A DNA stretch of 64,000 nt from Aaosphaeria pasadenensis (Eukaryota > Ascomycota > Dothideomycetes > Pleosporales): positions 1,054,001 through 1,118,000 of the forward strand of contig JAKLMB010000004.1 in assembly GCA_022813625.1 (NCBI GenBank), in the 5' to 3' direction. Positions 1-9,715 of this stretch are shown here, piece after piece. The notes below the pieces were generated by a model. The model saw only the letters and a program-made list of their open reading frames with translations, did no database searches and was not told the origin of the DNA. The translations under genes and the position numbers were made by a program. How positions within the stretch are numbered: the first letter of the stretch is position 1; the number at the start of each line of letters is the position of its first letter.

Positions 1-59
1 GCCCCAAGATCCGCGCGAGGTCGAAGTTCGCCAGCGAGATCATGGAGGGGTCTCGCTGA
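1..59 (+). CDS. 3' end of an unidentified protein gene (partial)
   Basis: Reading from base 3, an open frame of 18 codons ends at a TGA at 57-59. Seventeen of the 18 codons end in G or C, which matches the coding bias of the neighbouring genes, and the composition drops to A/T-rich non-coding sequence right after the stop. The tail is basic and reads as a plausible C-terminus (ending EIMEGSR). Nothing in it identifies a family. The other frames show no comparable bias. It is probably the last codons of a gene lying mostly to the left of the window. Confidence 0.45.
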   Translation, partial: PKIRARSKFASEIMEGSR

Positions 60-1270
60 TTCATTGAATGTTTGCGTTCTCGCAAGGGAGATGAGTGTTT
101 TTAGTATACATGTGCGCGGATATCTTTATGCGTCACGACCTCCATTTTCGTTTTTGCGGCATAGCATAGCATGAGAAGGGAAAGAAGGGAACAAAAGAAG
201 GAAAAGTATCAACAGAGATCAGTGTTGTACACGATGGTGGTCTGATATCGAGGCAAGAGACAGGGATCTTGGCACGACGCGCACTGGAGGATGTACGAGG
301 GACAAGTGTGGTGACACAGCTTTGCTTTGCTTTGCTTTGCTTCTATATACCCCAAAATTCATTTGAATTTCCTATCCTTGAAAAAGAAAGGGATCACATA
401 TTTGTTTGCTTTTGAATATCATGAATGAAGTTAGGGGGAAAAATGTCCAATGCACGCATGAAGACGAACAACCTGGGTGTTCCATTCCGTCGTTGATTAC
501 CAGATGCGGCAATGCCGAAATCGGCGCAGGCTCGCAGGGCATGGCGACCCCTCCCCAACAACCACAATAACGGCCTCTGCTATGCTTCCATGCATGCGAA
601 TATCCAAAGAGAAGGGATGCGCGCAAGGAATTAAATAGCATGCATATCTCTCGCTTAAGTAAACACATCATAGAATCGTCATGAGTACGATTTTGTATTC
701 AAAAGAAGGAAAATAAGATAATTTGCATGGAGTAGATATGTTATTAAAGTATTATACGAAGGGAGATGTTCTGATTATCAATGTACTCATCGTCACCTTT
801 GTCGGCTGCCCCTCCCGCCTCTCCCGCCCTCTGCCCCCCCACATACATGTCTTGTGGATATGCAAGAGTGCTTTTGCGTCATATTCGTCCAATATGATGG
901 AGGCTATGCCATGTCATGTCGCCAGAATAGACAGGAGCACGCGGGAGTTAATGAACCATGACTGAAGACCCCGAATTGGATCTCGGCCAGTGTTGGCGAT
1001 GGCGACTGAAGGGACGGGATTGGGTACGAAACAATGAAGAGGAAAGGTAAAGAGATGGCAATTGGTTGACTGATGAACGGGGATAGTAATCGACAATTAA
1101 CCACAGACTGTCTCTCTCTATTGTCTAATCCTCTTTCTCTCTTTCTCTTCCTCTTTTTCCCCCTCCAGATCAGCCCCAAGAAAAAGATTCAAGAGTGTCA
1201 GGTCGAGCACGCAATCGACTATTCCGCTTTCGGGACCAGACCAAACCTATGCGCCGCTTCCAGTGAATAG

Positions 1271-1279
1271 GTATAAGAG
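1271..1279 (+). promoter_or_regulatory. TATA-like element upstream of peroxiredoxin
   Basis: GTATAAGAG lies about 125 bp upstream of the putative 5'UTR intron and downstream of a CT-rich tract, the usual arrangement in highly expressed fungal promoters. Its use as a promoter is inferred. Confidence 0.35.
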
Positions 1280-1395
1280 CCACTCCTGCTCCTCCACTTC
1301 ATCTTCCCACCCAAAAGCTTCTCAATTTTCCTTCAAAGATACCCATCCATAGCGTCTCTTCTCATCTTCCCTTTAACACAAAAGACAATCAACAG

Positions 1396-1597
1396 GTAAG
1401 ACTCATTTCTAATCGTCTCTCTCCTACACGTCAAACCCCCACGGGAAAGCTAGGTACCTACATACCGAAGCGAGCTACCCCGCCACCACACCACCCCCAA
1501 TCCTTACAAACATCATTCCCCCCTCCAGTTTATGCGAATACGATCTTCGCCCTGTCCTCTTGATTTGCTCAGTTTGCGTCGTTTGCATTGTTTGCAG
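1396..1597 (+). other. Probable 5'UTR intron of the peroxiredoxin gene
   Basis: A strong donor (AACAG|GTAAGA) at 1396 and a T-rich acceptor (TTTGCAG) ending at 1597 would splice out about 200 bp just before the start codon at 1632. A second acceptor ending at 1620 is possible. If the intron is removed, the upstream in-frame ATG at 1560 is lost, so the start at 1632 is favoured. Confidence 0.5.
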
Positions 1598-1631
1598 TCG
1601 AGCTGATAATATCGACCCAGCAATCATCACA

Positions 1632-2403
1632 ATGGCCGACCGACCTGAGCCCCTCCGTCTCGGCAGCGTTGCCCCCAACTTCCAGGCCGACACCACCAAC
1701 GGTCCCATTGACTTCCACGAGTTCATTGGCGACAAATGGGTCGTCCTCTTCTCCCACCCTGAGGACTACACTCCCGTCTGCACCACCGAGCTCGGCGCTT
1801 TCGCCAAGCTCGAGCCCGAGTTCACCAAGCGTGGTGTGAAGCTCATCGGTCTCTCTGCCAACACGGTCGAGAGCCACGGTGGCTGGATCAAGGACATCGA
1901 TGAGATCTCCGGCAGCAAGCTCAGCTTCCCCATCATCGGTGACAAGGAGAGGAAGGTGGCGCTCGCGTACGACATGTAAGACAGTCCCGGTTCTCGGATC
2001 TCCCGAGACACAATCGCCATCTGGCGAGAGTTAGACACAGAGTACTGATATCTGGACGTGCAGGATCGACCACCAGGACGCCACCAACGTCGACTCCAAG
2101 GGCATTGCGTTCACCATCCGCTCCGTCTTCATCATCGACCCCAAGAAGACCATCCGTCTCATCCTCTCCTACCCCGCCTCCACCGGCCGCAACACCGCCG
2201 AGGTGCTCCGCGTCGTCGACTCCCTCCAGACCGGTGACAAGCACAGGATCACCACTCCCATCAACTGGGTTCCCGGTGACGATGTCATTGTCCACCCCAG
2301 CGTCAAGAACGAGGAGGCCAAGACCCTCTTCCCCGACTTCAAGATCGTCAAGCCATACCTCCGCTTCACTCCTCTCCCCAAGGAGAAGACCACCGCTGCT
2401 TAA
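1632..2403 (+). CDS. 1-Cys peroxiredoxin (Prx6/yeast Prx1 type)
   Basis: Exons 1632-1975 and 2064-2403; 227 residues. It reduces hydrogen peroxide, organic hydroperoxides and peroxynitrite through one peroxidatic cysteine. Seen: thioredoxin-fold N-terminus, the family motif PVCTTE with the peroxidatic cysteine at residue 50, and the C-terminal Prx6-type half containing NWVPGDDV. Cys50 is the only cysteine in the protein, as expected for a 1-Cys enzyme that must be resolved by glutathione or another thiol. The 88-bp intron (GTAAGA...CAG) joins D-M-I-D in phase. With the start at 1632 there is no mitochondrial presequence, so a cytosolic form is likely; the in-frame ATG at 1560 would add 24 Cys-rich residues but probably lies in a 5'UTR intron. 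Third positions are strongly G/C, consistent with high expression. Confidence 0.95.
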
Positions 2404-3045
2404 GCGAGATATACCACCATGTGGCTCTAGCCATGACCACTGCCCGTCAGCCGTGTAGTCGGGACCGCCGGCGGCCGCGCATAACGTGCGCCGTGGGGAG
2501 CATCCGGCCTATGGGCTGCACGCATGGGCTGGGCCAAGACCTAGCGGGAGGCAATGTCCGAGATTTCTGTATATCTGAAATGTAGCTTTCTTTTCTCTTT
2601 TCAATCAATGCTTCTGGAACAGTGAATGTGGACCCAGGACTTGGGATGCGTTCCCGGCATCATTCGACCTGGGACCAGATAGATAGATTGTAAGGAAGGG
2701 CGGGGGAGGGGATGGGGAGGGGAACATCCCAGGAAAACGTTTGTGCGATAATTAGGTCTGAAACGGCCGGATACCCTTGAATCATCACATCACTTTCTCA
2801 TAAAACAATTGAAAATAACGATTCCCAAACGAATAATCATGACTTTTGTGGGCGAGGGGGGAGATGTGAGTCGTTAATAATGTCCCTCTACACGAATGGG
2901 CGAGTAAATACTGCGTACTCCGTTCAATGATCATCCAAAAAAGTAGATATGTCGCGATGCACATAGAACGCAGCATTACACCCAATCCAACGAAAATACT
3001 TCCAACGTGAAAAGAAAAACCACGTGAGAGCTTTCTTTTAACTTG

Positions 3046-3591
3046 TACTCCGTATGGAGGAATTAGAGCAGGCCGGATCAATTGCGGTCCAGACTCTCAC
3101 GCATAGCTACGGAGTAACTAACTCCTCCACCACTCTACGCTTTCCAGTCCCCCTCTCACCATTCAAGTGCGGTACTCACTCGCTAACCCACGCCCATTCG
3201 CTAACCAAGCACACGCCTCCTCTCCTCCTCTACAAAGCCACCGTCTTTCCTTGGTACAGGAAAAAGGCGGAACGGAAGAATTGAGGAGGTCTGACCTGTA
3301 GGAACGAAGGGCTTTTGAATTCTGCCTATCCATTTTTGTGTGGGTGTCTTAGAGAGCGTCGCTTTGCCCTGTCATGTTCGGTTCTGCCTAGCGTTCATGC
3401 TTACTTGTCTAAGTTGGGGTAACTGACTCCAATGTGTGGAGGGAATGTAGGAGGGGAGGGGTATGTAGGTAAGCTATCCGGTTATGTGGGATATTTGAGG
3501 CTTTGTGCGTGTGTGATTTTGTGTTCGCGTGCGAAGATGGGTTATGAATACATGCTCATTCGATGCTGTTAATATTACTCCGTACTCCGTA
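3046..3591. repeat. Clustered TACTCCGTA/TACGGAGTA motif
   Basis: Exact copies at 3046-3054, 3108-3116 (inverted), 3576-3584 and 3583-3591 (overlapping tandem), with related GTACTCCGT near 2914 and GGAGTAAC near 3617 and 3642. All lie in non-coding DNA. Confidence 0.6.
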
Positions 3592-4772
3592 TTATGATTG
3601 TATTTTGGAATTGTTGGAGTAACTCTAAAAAGTGTGGAGTAACAAAGACTATGGAAGAGTATATCGATAAACATCACCATCTATGGCACGGTGGGGACGG
3701 ATTTGTTTTCCTCGTCTCTTTGTTATTGTTACTTTCTCCGTAACTATGTTGTAGGTATTCATCTGGGGTGATGATTGGGATCATTGGTAGGTAACTATTG
3801 GTAAGGTATTGGTACTCCCCCAGCCTTTGGTCCCGCCCCTGTGGTCCCTGTCTTGTGCTGTCCTGTTTATCCAGCCCAGCTTTTGGGGGGGGCGCAGGTG
3901 GGCGGGGATCCTGGATACATAGACAGTATGACATGCACACATTCACACTGTCACTATGTATGTACTATGTATGTAGACCCGGCGTACGGACGTTGATTTA
4001 TTGTTGGAAACGTTTAACTAATCATCAGCGTAGCCTGTCCCTGTGTAGTCAGTCAGGTCAGTCAGGTCGGTGTTTTGTCCTTGCATTCCAATGCAATATT
4101 CCATCTCCCTTCCATTTCCCTAAGTTTACCTAACTGCTACAGAGTATCATCTCATCTTCCTCCTTTTCGCTTCCCCCCTCCTTCTAGCTGAGTGACTACT
4201 AGGCTGCCAGACCATTTTAGTCTTCCAGTCATTGTTAGTCTCCTTTTCCTCGTCTCTTCCAGAAATTGATTCCAGAAATCCAGACGCGGTGCTAGGCTGC
4301 TGCCGAGCCCCAAATCAACCCCCCGGACCATACCGGATTGGGACAAGTTCGACCAGATGGAAAAGCTGACTTGACCTTTGCACCTTCCATCTCACAGTTC
4401 AGTCTCTCTTGTCTCTCCAGTTATTTCTCTCTCAGTCTATTCTCTACACTCTGCCTACCTACCGACCCTTTGTACTCCCTCTGACCTCCCTCCCTATCCT
4501 TTCTTCCAGCCGTACCTGGATGTGAGTAAGAGGAAGAGAGAAATTACATCATCTTCAGCTCTTCCTCCTTTGCATCATCTCCCCTCGTACGCCGTCGCCT
4601 CTCCTGCTTCAAAGCGCTGGTCGCGGCTCTTATTCTTCCTTTTCGATACTCGCACACACACACCAACACCCACCACACAGCACAACTCACCACTTACACC
4701 TAACTACTACCACCTACTACTACTCCATACTACCCGACTCTCCTCTCCCTGTTAGTAAGCTCCCTGCCCCAC

Positions 4773-4890
4773 CCTTCCTTCCTTCCTTCCTTCCTCCTTT
4801 GCTATAACTTCATCTTCTCTCACGTGTTTTCTTCCTCTTCACCCATTCTAAGTTTGTCGTCCCGTCTGTCTGTCTGTCCGTCCGTCTGTT
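4773..4890 (+). repeat. Pyrimidine simple repeats (CCTT)n and (GTCT)n
   Basis: Two short tracts, CCTT units at 4773-4794 and GTCT/GTCC units at about 4863-4890, lie within the C/T-rich leader upstream of the Kelch/BTB gene. Confidence 0.8.
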
Positions 4891-5398
4891 CATCGGTCTG
4901 TCTACCCGTCCACCTGTATAGACTGTCCATGTGCGTATCTCCGTCTATGTCTACTATCGGTGCCTTGCCTTGCTCTGCCTTGCCTCACCTTGCCTTGCCT
5001 GGCATGGTGGGTGGAGGTGGTGGCGGTGGTGGTGGTGTATAATGTGTGGTGTGGATGAAGATGCCTGTCTGGCGACCTGTTGTGCTGCATCAACCATCGG
5101 CGCTGCAGCTGGATGATGCCCCAAAACACATCTTCGTACAACCACACACAGTACCACAACAGATGTCCCTCTTTCCCCAATCTGCGAGAGTGGCTTCTCT
5201 CCTCGCGCAACTGTGCCATTCGTGCCATTCAACTGGTCGACACGATGCCCGCAATGGCAACTCCTCCTGCACCTGCTGCCAGGCAAGGCCGTCTGGGGTA
5301 CTTGAAAACCACGAGATTGTCCTCTTTCAGTCAATCTTCACATCTTCCATACTTCCTTTTCTCAATTCCGGCGTGCGTTTCCGAGTTTCATCGCTGAC

Positions 5399-8300
5399 AT
5401 GCTCCCCTTAGGCGTGATCGCTTATCCTTCCGTGGGAGCCTCTGCCACTCCTTTGGGCCATACCACTCCGTCCGCCTTCTGGAAGAAGCCCAGGGCGTCA
5501 AAGATCAAACGCGCCCTGTCGAACCAGCGGAAACGCTCTGAAGACTCTGCAACTACCCTCATCCGCTCTCATCGCAAGCTCCATCCGCCAATCCTACTCC
5601 CTGCTCCGCCATCGCCGCCATCTCCATCTTGTCCACCCTCTCCATCCTCGGTCTACTCTTCTCCTCCCGCCTCGAACCATTCCTCCTCTCCAACCAGGCC
5701 AAAGCACGTTCCAATCATCATCCCGCGCTATGCTCCGATCGTAGCACCTAACAGTCCCTGCAACTCCATCCACCTCAGCTCATCGAGGACTTCTACCATC
5801 CTCTCCAGCGGCCACCAGAGCCTCGCAAGTAACTCTCCCGCCAGCCGGAAATCCGTTGGCGATTCTTCTAGTGTACGATCTCGGCATGTTGAGATTGTAA
5901 TTCCGGACTGGGCACTACCGATTCAGCAACTTTCGTCATCACCCATCCACCTACCCCTCGACTTCGAACGTCTCAGATCACCTGCATCCCCCCCGTGGAC
6001 TCTGAGTCCGGCCAGTATGGCTCGTCAGACGCCAAATACCAGCCGGACGAATACCATCGACTCGTCAACCTCGGCACCCTCCCCCTCCCAGTTGTACCCG
6101 GATACCTTCCGCAATGGCAGCACCAACTACATCTCCAGCATGAACAGCAGCTCCACCAGTTTGAACCAGCAAAACGACCAGAATGGCATGCCCGAACGCC
6201 CTCCCACGTCTGCCTCCCGGACCCCCGGACTCGGCATGGCTCCTTCGCCAGCAATCATGCAGACGGCAGGCCTAGGAACCCCTACGAGTTCGACGTCTGG
6301 ACTCTCAGGTCTCGTATGTAACGTCCACCGAACGACCGGCCGCGAACCACATCCTTTGGTAGGCGCGACCACCACCATCCTAGGCGACAAGCTATATGTA
6401 TTCGGCGGGCGGAAACTGTCTCGAACACGACCAGCACTCACATCGGATCTCTACGAGCTCGACCTCGTCAGGCGGCACTGGACCAAGATCGACGCAAGGG
6501 GCGACGTACCATCGCCACGATATTTCCACAGTGTCTGCACGCTTGGGGACACAAAACTCGTCTGCTATGGCGGCATGTCTCCCGCCGCTCCCCAACCAGG
6601 CCAATCGCAGTCATCCCAGGGAACCCCGTCAGACGCCCAGCCTGAGGTGGTCGTAATGTCTGACGTCCATATCTATGACGTGCCCACGCGAACATGGATG
6701 CATGTGCAGACTTCCGATGCGCCACAAGGACGATATGCCCATTGCGCGACTATCCTACCCTCCTCAGCAGTTTTCTCCTCATCCAATGCAACTTTGGGTG
6801 CAATCAAGCACAATCCATCTACCTCGGAACCGAACCAAGGATCCATCGGCGTGCAATTCGATGGAGAAGGAGGCGCTGAGATGGTTGTCGTAGGTGGACA
6901 AGACAGTTCCAACCACTATATTGAACAAATCAGCGTCTTCAATCTGAGGAGCTTGAAATGGACCGCCACTAACACCCTCGGAAGGAGCTGCGGCGCTTAC
7001 AGGAGCGTTGTCGCACCACTGACGAATATCAGTCCCACACGCATAGGAACGGGAGTCACACGCGGCGATGTCACCCCCGAGCCACAGGACCCGGCAAGCG
7101 CGGAGAAGGGATCGTCGATGCTCATATATTCGAATTACAACTTCCTCGACGTGAAGCTTGAACTACAGATACGACATCCGGATGGAACACTCTCCGAGAA
7201 GCCCATGATGGGTAATTTCTCGCCTCCAGGCTTGCGTTTCCCCAACGGAGGGATCATCAACAATCATTTCGTTGTTAGCGGGACGTTTTTGACATCTTCG
7301 AAGCAAGAGTATGCTCTGTGGGCACTTGATCTACGAACTCTTACCTGGGGACGGATCGAAGCCGGAGGCAACATTTTCAGTCAAGGAAGTTGGAACAGAG
7401 GCATGCTATGGAACCGCCGAAATTCATTCGTCATCCTAGGAAACCGCAAGAGGAGCTTGGTCGAGGATTACAACCACCGACGCATCAACTTTTCCAACAT
7501 TTGCATCGTAGAATTAGAGGCCTTTGGTCTGTATGACAACCCTCGGAAGGTGGAGCCTAATTCTGCATTTGCCTCTGTCAGTGCGCCCGCACCGACTGAC
7601 CAGCTGGACCTGAGGGCAGGAGGGCGAACACTGTCGCCTGCAGCTGCAGGGCTAGGCCAGCTTGCGCTAGGCATGCGAGAGCTTGCAGATATGGATTTCC
7701 TCGCCTTGGATGGCGAACGAATCCCGGTCAATTCGCGCCTGATTGCTCGACGATGGGGTCCCTATTTCAACCAGCTATTGCGCGAAAGCATATCGAGCAA
7801 CGAGAATTCCGATACAGCAACACTTCGTGCCAACGTACTTCCGCATCCTTCTCGCAATTCGAGTATCACGATCACCCCATCAATCAGAACCGCCTACTCG
7901 GCAGCAACCACGCTCACCAACAACACCGGTGGGTCTTCCGAGCCGTCGACATCTTCGTCCGTCACCTCCCAATCAACGATTTTACCGCCTGAGACGTCGG
8001 GTCAACCACCTTATCTGCGCCCTCGGACTCTGTTCCTCCCTCACACCCACCTAACTCTACAGGCTCTAATTCACTTCTTGTACACTTCGTCCCTTCCATC
8101 ACCAAGCTCGCCTCTTAGCTCGCCACAGATTCTGTGCTCTCTTCTCCAGCTGGCACGGCCCTATCAGATCGACGGACTCCTAGAGGTCATCATCGAACGG
8201 TTACACGTACTACTGGACAATCGAAACACAGCTGCAATCTTCAACGCTGCAGCCATGGCGGCCGGTGGCGGATCCAGCGTTGCCTTCTTCGGCGCAAACG

Positions 8301-8680
8301 GCGCACCTATGAACGGTACAAACGGAAACGACTTCACCCCTGGATCTCCTGTAGATGACGCCAGCGCTGCTGTGCGCTCTCTCGACCCGACATTACGTGC
8401 CCTTCGCATCAACACAGACGTGAACAGGATCCACGACGACGAAGTCAGCTCGGCGACATCCGCGTCCACATCCACATCCACGTCAGACAGCGGTCTTGGC
8501 GACGGCACCGAGAGAGAGATCTGGGGCGGCGAAGTCAGCGCCGTTGTTGGACTCCAAAAGCGCGGTTTGCGGGGTCTGATGGAGGGTCGAAGAATTCGCG
8601 AGATGGGGCGCTCGCGAGGCCGCGATGAGGGCGGTATGAATGGTGATGGTGTTGGGCTGGGTTTGGTGGGCTCGACGTGA
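5399..8680 (+). CDS. Kelch-repeat/BTB protein, Ral2/LZTR1-like
   Basis: One uninterrupted frame of 1093 residues. Residues 1-300 are Ser/Pro-rich and basic, probably disordered. Kelch repeats run from about 306 to 720, with visible units such as LYVFGGRK, LVCYGGM and MVVVGGQD. A BTB/POZ-like region starts near 763 (DFLALDGERIPVNSRL) but is interrupted by about 75 Ser/Thr-rich residues before it resumes at 873-945 (LTLQALIHFLYTS). Kelch plus C-terminal BTB is the architecture of fission yeast Ral2, a Ras1 activator, and of animal LZTR1, a CUL3 adaptor that controls Ras-family GTPases. A role in Ras signalling or ubiquitin ligation is inferred from that. The start codon is the first ATG of the frame; the poorly conserved N-terminus makes a downstream start or an upstream exon possible. 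Confidence 0.75.
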   Translation: MLPLGVIAYPSVGASATPLGHTTPSAFWKKPRASKIKRALSNQRKRSEDSATTLIRSHRKLHPPILLPAPPSPPSPSCPPSPSSVYSSPPASNHSSSPTRPKHVPIIIPRYAPIVAPNSPCNSIHLSSSRTSTILSSGHQSLASNSPASRKSVGDSSSVRSRHVEIVIPDWALPIQQLSSSPIHLPLDFERLRSPASPPWTLSPASMARQTPNTSRTNTIDSSTSAPSPSQLYPDTFRNGSTNYISSMNSSSTSLNQQNDQNGMPERPPTSASRTPGLGMAPSPAIMQTAGLGTPTSSTSGLSGLVCNVHRTTGREPHPLVGATTTILGDKLYVFGGRKLSRTRPALTSDLYELDLVRRHWTKIDARGDVPSPRYFHSVCTLGDTKLVCYGGMSPAAPQPGQSQSSQGTPSDAQPEVVVMSDVHIYDVPTRTWMHVQTSDAPQGRYAHCATILPSSAVFSSSNATLGAIKHNPSTSEPNQGSIGVQFDGEGGAEMVVVGGQDSSNHYIEQISVFNLRSLKWTATNTLGRSCGAYRSVVAPLTNISPTRIGTGVTRGDVTPEPQDPASAEKGSSMLIYSNYNFLDVKLELQIRHPDGTLSEKPMMGNFSPPGLRFPNGGIINNHFVVSGTFLTSSKQEYALWALDLRTLTWGRIEAGGNIFSQGSWNRGMLWNRRNSFVILGNRKRSLVEDYNHRRINFSNICIVELEAFGLYDNPRKVEPNSAFASVSAPAPTDQLDLRAGGRTLSPAAAGLGQLALGMRELADMDFLALDGERIPVNSRLIARRWGPYFNQLLRESISSNENSDTATLRANVLPHPSRNSSITITPSIRTAYSAATTLTNNTGGSSEPSTSSSVTSQSTILPPETSGQPPYLRPRTLFLPHTHLTLQALIHFLYTSSLPSPSSPLSSPQILCSLLQLARPYQIDGLLEVIIERLHVLLDNRNTAAIFNAAAMAAGGGSSVAFFGANGAPMNGTNGNDFTPGSPVDDASAAVRSLDPTLRALRINTDVNRIHDDEVSSATSASTSTSTSDSGLGDGTEREIWGGEVSAVVGLQKRGLRGLMEGRRIREMGRSRGRDEGGMNGDGVGLGLVGST

Positions 8681-9715
8681 ACACAATAACCATGCACCAA
8701 TGATGCCATCTCCCAGGCCGGCGGAGTGAAGCATGCCGGCGTTCATTATTCCCTTCCGACTCTACATTACAGCAATCCCACTTCTTCTGTACGTCATACT
8801 CCCGGGGGACGATCTCGACTTTTCGCACATAGGGACGATTTCACTTTCTACGTTCTCGATTCTACATGGTCGTATTGGAAACACGGAACAGTCATGCATA
8901 TTTTGCACGGAGAAAATAACTTGTTGATATTCTTATTGGTTACGCATAGTTGGTCCTACTCTCCAAGTGGTACGGTCACACAAGTCTGGTGTATTCATTC
9001 AGATTTTCTTGGACATTCCTTCTCTTCTTTACAGTTTTCCATCTTGCCCCCTTTTTTAACGTATCTTCTTGTCTTGGTTCGTATAACTAGCGTCTATACC
9101 TCCCAAATGCCTTCACCGGATTTGATTTCTTTCTATTCTTTTTACCATGAAATGCTACCCTTGGCTCTCTTTTTGTCGCTATGATAGGCTGGCGCGTTGT
9201 CGATTAGGAAACTAGATGTGCAGACGAATCAGTCTGACGATGAATTGGATAGATTTCTTGACTTTCTCAAATGCATTGGGTGTCAGTGGCTGCTGAATGG
9301 TGATGGATCACTTTGACCCGCGACGAGGGGTGAGATTCGACGACTCAACAGAAAAGTTGGAAAAGTTTGCTCGAAAGTGTAACCAAGCTGCGGCTGAGCA
9401 CATGAAATATCTCGAAGAAGGCATAAATATAGGAACAGTGTAACACTCTGGCCGCGACTGGTCGCCGGTGAACCTACACAAGGCTAGCGGGCCTTACATC
9501 TTGGCTGATCTCATTTATCGACAGCACATCCACGTCCACATCCAAACCCACGCGACTTCCACTCCGCCACTCTTGCATTTCAACGGCCCGCCTTTTCAAA
9601 AATTCCACGCACTCGCTAAGACATTTTCTGTTGTAAGGTTTTGGTTTGACCTCCTCGACATGTTCAAGTCGTCATAAGTCTAAGATTTTAGTCTCATCGA
9701 ACTGACTGCTCAATC
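8681..9715. other. Intergenic region between Kelch/BTB and F-box genes
   Basis: No gene is supported. It holds the 3' region of the upstream gene (T-rich after about 8.85 kb) and the promoter of the next, including a TATA-like CATAAATATAGG at 9422-9433. Confidence 0.55.

Larger units (their letters stand above)
60..1631. other. Intergenic region and peroxiredoxin promoter/leader
   Basis: No gene is supported here; the small open frames lack coding bias. It holds a (TTTGC)n run at 321-340, a strongly pyrimidine-rich tract at about 1108-1168, a TATA-like element at 1271-1279 and a likely 5'UTR intron (separate entries) belonging to the downstream peroxiredoxin. Confidence 0.6.
2404..5398. other. 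3-kb intergenic region and long leader of the Kelch/BTB gene
   Basis: I see no gene. The left part (2.9-3.8 kb) is A/T-rich and carries several copies of TACTCCGTA/TACGGAGTA. From about 4.15 to 5.4 kb the + strand becomes strongly C/T-rich with simple repeats: (CCTT)n at 4773-4794, (GTCT/GTCC)n at about 4863-4890, CCTTG-rich at 4961-5000 and (GGT)n at about 5015-5037. This looks like the promoter and 5' leader of the gene that starts at 5399; an upstream coding exon cannot be excluded. Confidence 0.55.

Noticed and set aside
8164..8709. 181-residue minus-strand frame across the end of the Kelch/BTB gene
   Set aside because: Antisense shadow of a conserved coding region; Ser/Pro-rich, with no independent splice or codon signal.
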